A stretch of 64,000 nt of DNA from NCBI GenBank assembly GCA_028871815.1, contig JAGWMJ010000001.1, forward strand, positions 62,001 to 126,000, read 5' to 3'. Origin of the DNA: Armatimonadota bacterium. GTDB taxonomy: Bacteria; Armatimonadota; Chthonomonadetes; Chthonomonadales; Chthonomonadaceae. The position numbers were made by a program, and so were the translations under genes. The notes below the pieces were generated by a model that saw only the letters and a program-made list of their open reading frames with translations, had not been told where the DNA came from and did not search any database. Of the stretch, positions 59,014-64,000 are shown one piece after another (the first letter of the stretch is position 1; each line of letters starts with the position of its first letter).

Positions 59014-61982
59014 CGCTCCACGGGCGCCCAGGAAAGGGCAAGGTTTGCAATCACACCCGTCTGAACCGTTGCCGGCCCATGCATCAGCCAGTAGACCATG
59101 TCACCGGAGGTTGTGCTGTGCCAGAGTAGATCCGGAGAGAAGTCGCCGTTGAGGTCTACCGCTCCCACCAACTGCCACGACGGCAGCAGCCCGGTGGCCA
59201 GGTAACCGCTGGCCAGCACGGAGAGGTTCTGCATATAGAGACAGGTCACGTCGCCGGTAGTGCTGTTCTGGAAGATAAGGTCCGGATAGCCGTCACCATT
59301 TATATCGGCTGCCGCCACCAGTTTGAGCGTTGGCGGTATGGAGGGAAAAAGCGTTCCGGTGTTGGTGACCACCGTCCCGTCAAGGTGCCAGTAGACCACG
59401 GCCCCTGTTGTGGAGTTTTGCCACAGTAGGTACGGGTTGCCGGTGCCATCCATATCGGCAATAGTGATCGGCTGCCAGGCCGCGCTGGAGCCCTTGCTCA
59501 GCACGCCCGAGCCGATGACGGAAGCGCCGTTCATCAGCCAGTAGACGAGCGCTCCCGTCGTTTTGTTATGCAGGATCAGGTCGGGATGCCCGTCCAGGTT
59601 CAGATCATAGCTGCAGACCAACTGCCAGTCCGGATTCAGCGAGGTTGTAATGGTGCCGCTGCCAGTTTTTGTTACGCCATTCATCGTCCAGTAGACAATA
59701 TCTCCGGTGGTGGAGTTCTGGAAGAGGATGTCGGGATGCGCATCACCATTTATATCGTGATCGTGCAGGTTCAGATTGAGGCGGAGCAACGTTCCATCGG
59801 CGTTTATTGTAGAGGCGGGCCCGCCGGTTGCATCCACATAATAGAGGTCACCGCCGATTTCGGCTGGTGGCGAGGTAATACCGGTACCGTCAACCAGCGG
59901 GCGTGAGCTATGCAGCAGCGTGAAGGCGCCCGACAGGGTGAGCCGGTACATCGCGCCGGCGCCGGCCTTTCCACCGCCTTGAGTCGCGCCGTACAGGTTG
60001 CCATCCGATGCCAACATGGGCGGACCCGTTGGAGCGCCTGCGGTAATCCGGTCGAAGGCGTAGACTTCCCGCACGGTTGGCGCGGCGCCCGGCGTGATTT
60101 CAAAAACGGTGCCACCGCCGTTCGCACCACCCAGAACGGTCACGCCGTACAGGTCGCCGTTACTGGCGAGGGTCAGTCCGCCAACAGGTTCCTCACCATC
60201 GAGTCCATTGAATGAGAAGACCACGGTTTCGTTACCGCTCAAATCCATGCGGTAGATGGCGCCACAGCCATTCGCGCCTCCGGCCTCCGTTTCACCATAA
60301 AGCTTGCCGTCAGCGGCCTGCACAGGGCTGCCCTGCGTGTTCGCGCCATCTGCTGCTGTGAGTCCGAACGTGTATAAAACTTTATACACTCCAGCCGGCG
60401 TGACCTGGTACAGAACATTGGGGCCGCCCTGGCCGGGCGGGGCGCCATAAACCTGGTTGCCGCTGACGCCGTAGAGGTTCCCGTCGGCTGCAAGCGTCAC
60501 TCCGGAACCAGCCGGCGCGACCGTATCATAGGAGAAGACTGTCGTCGATACTCCGGTGGCGCTCAGGTGGTAGAGGACCGCCGGAGTGAAGACCGCCGCC
60601 TGCGTGACCCCGTAAAAGGAGCCATCCGCCGCTTTGAAAAGCGGGAACTGCGGCGCATTATTGCCGGGATTGTTGAAGGTGGTGAAAGCCGTTGAGAAAC
60701 CGGAGTGATCCACCTGATCGATCGCGCCGCAGTTAGCCGCGCCATACATGCCCATCGGCAGGTAGAGCTTGCCGTCGTTCCCCAGTGTTGGCGCGGCAGC
60801 AGGATTGGAGCCGCCGGTATTGGCGTTTTGAAAGTTGTGAATTACGGAGTAGACCGACGCACTGCTGATGGTCCAGACGGTACCAGACGCCTCCGCGCCG
60901 CCACCGCTGGTAACGCCATACAGGGCGCCGGACGGACCTACGGTAACCGGCGCAAGCGGGGCATAACCATCGGAGCCGGTGAACGCGTGCACTTTGTGCA
61001 AAGTCCCGGAGGTACTGCACGAGAAGACCTCGCCCGGCAGGAACCCATCACTGAAGGCGCAAGCGTAGAGGAGGTTTCCGCTCGCTGTGAGCGCCCCCTG
61101 AACCTGCTGCTCACTGGACGAAAGAGTCGCGACTGTTGAGAACAGCGCTTGTGGCAACGTAACCTTGTAGATGATGCCGGGGCTGATGAGCGCCCCGTAC
61201 AGCGAGCCATCTCCGCCAATGGTCACGCCGGCCGCAGGATAGCCGGTGTCGGCTGTGAAGCTGTAAAGGACATGTTCGACGAAGCTGGAACTCACCGTGA
61301 AGATGGCCCCGGCTCCATTTGCAGTACCGTAGGATGTAACACCATATAGTGTGCCATCCGGCCCCTGCACCAGGCGGCCAACCGGCGTGTTTCCGTCGGC
61401 AGTGACGCCGCCAAAAGACCAGAGCAGCCGGAACGCTCCGTTCGGAGTCAGCTGGTAGAGAGCGCCGAGGCCGAACGCGCCGCCCCGCTGGGTTGTGCCG
61501 TAGAAGTTCCCATCCGCTGCCAGCATCAGCCCGTTGGGTGTCTGCCCATCGCCTGAGGTAAAGCTGTGCACAATCTGAAATGTCTGGCTGGGTGTCACGC
61601 GGTAGATGACGCCGGCGCCAATTGGGCCGCCGGTGGCAGCCCCCCAGATGGAACCGTCTGCGGCGAGCGCAACGTGGCCGTATGGCGATCCGCCGCTAAT
61701 GTTATCAAACGAGTGCATCACGGTGACAACGCCGGCCGGCGTAACCTGGTAGACACAGCCGTATCCGTAGGCGCCGCCACGTGTGGCCGCCCCATAGAAG
61801 TTTCCATCTTGTCCGAGTGTCAACGGCGCCTGCGCATCCAGCGGCTCTGTTGAACCCGCGAGGAATGTATGCAGGATCAACTCCGCTTGAGCGCGGGCAG
61901 ATGGATGGCTGCCGATCAGCAGTACTGCTGCTAGAACGATGCGAACCCACCCTGACCGGCGCCAGCGACTGCGGTTTACCAT
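59010..61982 (-). CDS. Secreted GloVer-repeat protein with C-terminal VCBS/FG-GAP repeats (1)
   Basis: 990 aa. The signal peptide is clear (VRIVLAAVLLIGSHPSARA), with GGAG seven bases before the ATG. About 18 tandem GloVer-type units of roughly 40 residues follow, of the form LGQDGNFYGAATRGGAYGYGCVYQVTPAGVVTVMHSF. The last about 240 residues are FG-GAP/VCBS-like repeats (DINGDAHPDILFQNSTTGDIVYW), each with a calcium-loop-like DxNxDxxxD. Both repeat types form beta-propellers. Likely an extracellular or surface adhesion protein; role unknown. Close paralogue of the following gene. Confidence 0.85.
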   Translation of the reverse strand: MVNRSRWRRSGWVRIVLAAVLLIGSHPSARAQAELILHTFLAGSTEPLDAQAPLTLGQDGNFYGAATRGGAYGYGCVYQVTPAGVVTVMHSFDNISGGSPYGHVALAADGSIWGAATGGPIGAGVIYRVTPSQTFQIVHSFTSGDGQTPNGLMLAADGNFYGTTQRGGAFGLGALYQLTPNGAFRLLWSFGGVTADGNTPVGRLVQGPDGTLYGVTSYGTANGAGAIFTVSSSFVEHVLYSFTADTGYPAAGVTIGGDGSLYGALISPGIIYKVTLPQALFSTVATLSSSEQQVQGALTASGNLLYACAFSDGFLPGEVFSCSTSGTLHKVHAFTGSDGYAPLAPVTVGPSGALYGVTSGGGAEASGTVWTISSASVYSVIHNFQNANTGGSNPAAAPTLGNDGKLYLPMGMYGAANCGAIDQVDHSGFSTAFTTFNNPGNNAPQFPLFKAADGSFYGVTQAAVFTPAVLYHLSATGVSTTVFSYDTVAPAGSGVTLAADGNLYGVSGNQVYGAPPGQGGPNVLYQVTPAGVYKVLYTFGLTAADGANTQGSPVQAADGKLYGETEAGGANGCGAIYRMDLSGNETVVFSFNGLDGEEPVGGLTLASNGDLYGVTVLGGANGGGTVFEITPGAAPTVREVYAFDRITAGAPTGPPMLASDGNLYGATQGGGKAGAGAMYRLTLSGAFTLLHSSRPLVDGTGITSPPAEIGGDLYYVDATGGPASTINADGTLLRLNLNLHDHDINGDAHPDILFQNSTTGDIVYWTMNGVTKTGSGTITTSLNPDWQLVCSYDLNLDGHPDLILHNKTTGALVYWLMNGASVIGSGVLSKGSSAAWQPITIADMDGTGNPYLLWQNSTTGAVVYWHLDGTVVTNTGTLFPSIPPTLKLVAAADINGDGYPDLIFQNSTTGDVTCLYMQNLSVLASGYLATGLLPSWQLVGAVDLNGDFSPDLLWHSTTSGDMVYWLMHGPATVQTGVIANLALSWAPVER

Positions 61983-62034
61983 TTCATCTCTCCGAAAACC
62001 TCAAAATCAACATCTGCCCGATTGTGCAAAGCCA

Positions 62035-64000
62035 TCACCGTTCAATGGGCGCCCACTGCGTGGATAGTGTCGCGATTTCTCCACTGCCGATCGTTTCCGT
62101 GCCGCTCAGAAGCCAGTAGACCATAGCGCCGGTAACCGTGTTGTGCCAGAGCAGATCGGGATGGTAATCGCCATTGAAATCGGCCAATCCGCATGCCGAC
62201 CAATCGGCATCGAGACCCGTGGCCAGGTAACCGGATGCCAGCACGGAGAGGTTCTGCATAAAAAGGCAGGTCACGTCACCCGTGGAAGTGTTTTGAAACA
62301 CCAGGTCTGGATATCCATCGCCGTTCAGATCGGCCGCTCCCACCAGTCGCAGCGAGGTTGGAAGCGATGGAAACAGCGTTCCCGTGTTGGTGACCTTTGT
62401 GCCATTCAGGTGCCAGTAGACCACGGAGCCGGTACTGGCGTTCTGCCACAAGAGGTATGGATTGCCATTACCGTCCATATCAGCAATGGTGATGGGATTC
62501 CACGCCAATCCCACGCCCGGCGTCAAGGTTCCACTTCCAGTTATCGTGGTTCCGTTCATCAACCAGTAGACCACAGCGCCGGTTTTGGTGTTGTGGAAGA
62601 TGAGGTCCGGATGGCCGGAAAGCGTGAGATCGTAGCTGCATACCAGTTGCCACGATGGATCCAGTGAACTCGTTATGACTCCGCTGCCGGTCTTGACCAG
62701 GCCGTTCATTGCCCAATAGACCACGTCGCCGGTAACGGTGTTCTGAAACAGGATGTCGGGATGAGCATCGCCGGTAACGTCGTGGTCGTGGAGGTTGAGG
62801 TTGATGCGGAACATGGTGCCGGAGGCCCCGGCGACAGCCGGTGAGCCGCCGGACTGCGTGAGTCCGTACAAGTCGCCGCCAAGCTCACTGAGCGGACCGA
62901 CGGGTGAGCCGCCATCGACGAAGAGTGAAAATGAGCGGAGCAGCCGGAAGTCTCCCGAAAGATCACATCGGTATACGGCGCCGACCGAATTCGCTCCTCC
63001 GTTTTGAGTCACGCCATAGAGCGCGCCGTCGGAGGCGGAAACGGCATAGCCGAGCGGAGAACCTTCAAACGCGGAGAAGTTATGCAGTACTGAGAACTGC
63101 GGCGAATTGCCGATTGTGGTTTGGAAGAGCACGCCGTTCAAGTTAGCGCCACCCGTGGTGCAGGCGCCGCTGATCGAACCGCTGTTTATCGCCACCACAC
63201 CGCTGGGGTACGCACCATCCGTTCCGTCAAAGGAGTGTACGGTGGTGATGGCGCCGGCCAGCGTTATTCGATAAACAACACCCAGATTGTCCAGACCGCC
63301 GAGATAGGTGGACCCGTACAGATTGTGATCGGATGCCTGCAGCACCTGTCCGGATGGCTCGTATCCCGTGAGATCACCGGGATTGAAAGTGTGCACCACC
63401 GAGAGAACACCCGCTGTTGTGAGCCGGTAGAGCGCAGAAACGGTGGATCCGGCACCAACCACAATCGAACCGCATCCGTAGAGGTTGCCATCGGACGCCA
63501 GTATCACGCCCGACGTGAGCTGGTTGCCTGCGGGAAACGTATAGAGCACAGAGTACACGCCTGCGGGGCTGATGCGATATACCACAGGAAACAGCGTGGA
63601 AGTGCTTGCCTGCGTTACGCCATAGACCGAACCGTCCTGCGCTCGGAAGAGCGGATAGCTGGGGTTAGCACCGTCGCCGGGTAACAGACTTTGCACCACA
63701 GTGACAGCCCCAGAGTGATCGATGCTATCTACTGAACCATATCCTGCCACACCACCCTGCAGCATGCTGGCGTAGAAGCTAGCCCCACCGGCAGACAGCA
63801 GTCCGGCAGCGGGCGGATAGCCCTCGGCATTACCATTGCCGAACGGTGTGATGGCCACAACCGGTCCACCGTTCCTGGCCGTCCAGAACAGACCGTCGGC
63901 GTCTGTGCCTCCGAGAGCGGTTACGCCGTTGTAAGAACCATCGGCGCCGAGCGTCACTCCGGCAAACGGAAACACGCCGGCACTGGCGGCAAAGCTTGAT
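62035..64000 (-). CDS. Secreted GloVer-repeat protein with C-terminal VCBS/FG-GAP repeats (2), 5'-partial
   Basis: The frame remains open to the window edge, so the N-terminus and signal peptide are not seen. The visible 655 or so residues carry the same two repeat types as the previous protein: GloVer units (LGADGSYNGVTALGG, LRGLYGVTQNGGANSVGAVYR-like) and then VCBS/FG-GAP blades ending VTGAMVYWLLSGTETIGSGEI. The two C-terminal regions are very alike (DINGDAHPDILFQN, NPYLLWQN, FMQNLSVLASGYLATGL), so they arose by duplication. It is separated from the next gene by 52 bases. Confidence 0.85.
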   Translation of the reverse strand, partial: SSFAASAGVFPFAGVTLGADGSYNGVTALGGTDADGLFWTARNGGPVVAITPFGNGNAEGYPPAAGLLSAGGASFYASMLQGGVAGYGSVDSIDHSGAVTVVQSLLPGDGANPSYPLFRAQDGSVYGVTQASTSTLFPVVYRISPAGVYSVLYTFPAGNQLTSGVILASDGNLYGCGSIVVGAGSTVSALYRLTTAGVLSVVHTFNPGDLTGYEPSGQVLQASDHNLYGSTYLGGLDNLGVVYRITLAGAITTVHSFDGTDGAYPSGVVAINSGSISGACTTGGANLNGVLFQTTIGNSPQFSVLHNFSAFEGSPLGYAVSASDGALYGVTQNGGANSVGAVYRCDLSGDFRLLRSFSLFVDGGSPVGPLSELGGDLYGLTQSGGSPAVAGASGTMFRINLNLHDHDVTGDAHPDILFQNTVTGDVVYWAMNGLVKTGSGVITSSLDPSWQLVCSYDLTLSGHPDLIFHNTKTGAVVYWLMNGTTITGSGTLTPGVGLAWNPITIADMDGNGNPYLLWQNASTGSVVYWHLNGTKVTNTGTLFPSLPTSLRLVGAADLNGDGYPDLVFQNTSTGDVTCLFMQNLSVLASGYLATGLDADWSACGLADFNGDYHPDLLWHNTVTGAMVYWLLSGTETIGSGEIATLSTQWAPIER

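Overview
The window is about 62-63% GC by eye, gene-dense, and bacterial. No 16S rRNA is present, so the taxonomy is inference. The mix suggests an Armatimonadota-like bacterium or a near relative. The pointers are: a Ycf45/SpoIIIAA-like R3H ATPase upstream of tmk and a DarA-type c-di-AMP receptor; many secreted propeller and GloVer-repeat proteins; a glycan-degradation cluster with phytanoyl-CoA-type dioxygenases; and a heptose module that implies a Gram-negative type envelope.

Layout. 1-3915 (+): the tail of a GlcD-like FAD oxidase, topA, and a dipeptide epimerase. 4245-9030 (-): a tight operon of R3H ATPase, tmk, darA and a secreted propeller/alpha-toroid enzyme. 9031-10333 (+): a possible structured RNA with a strong terminator, then an S1/P1 nuclease. 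10338-10513 (-): tRNA-Gly(GCC) and tRNA-Leu(UAG). 10602-13258: a zinc-ribbon membrane protein (-), then a small HTH protein and a sigma-70 factor (+). 13312-22837 (+): a carbohydrate cluster (beta-helix protein, two PhyH dioxygenases, GH51, L-fucose isomerase, GH29). 22834-27426 (-): an operon of a GlmL/MutL-like ATPase, a Trm112-methyltransferase, a single-span protein and a barrel-sandwich/KOW protein. 28139-35743 (+): a second sigma factor, hisG, ruvA, an S9 peptidase, and the heptose genes hldA-like, GT9 and gmhA. 35744-40608 (+): an array of RHS C-terminal tips, two of them followed by small membrane proteins, with a T2SSF-domain gene and a deleted RHS remnant. 40738-49816 (-): HIT protein, uracil-DNA glycosylase, oligopeptide-binding proteins and ABC permeases, with a decayed tandem duplication in the middle. 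49965-64000 (-): two sortilin-like propeller proteins, a family B DNA polymerase, and two long GloVer/VCBS proteins, the last cut by the window edge.

How it works together. The 13-23 kb cluster can release and isomerise arabinose and fucose from plant-type or algal polysaccharides. The Opp-like transporter brings in peptides, and the S9 peptidase and Ala-Glu epimerase could handle peptide or murein fragments. The heptose genes feed surface glycan synthesis.

Most unusual regions: (1) the RHS tip array with putative toxin/immunity pairs; (2) the tandem duplication of oppB, two solute-binding genes and the glycosylase gene, whose middle copy decayed through short-repeat and in-frame deletions; (3) the orphan GlmL-like ATPase operon; (4) a family B polymerase whose start overlaps the stop of a secreted repeat protein and whose last residues resemble a sliding-clamp motif. 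All functions are read from sequence by eye; no database search was run.
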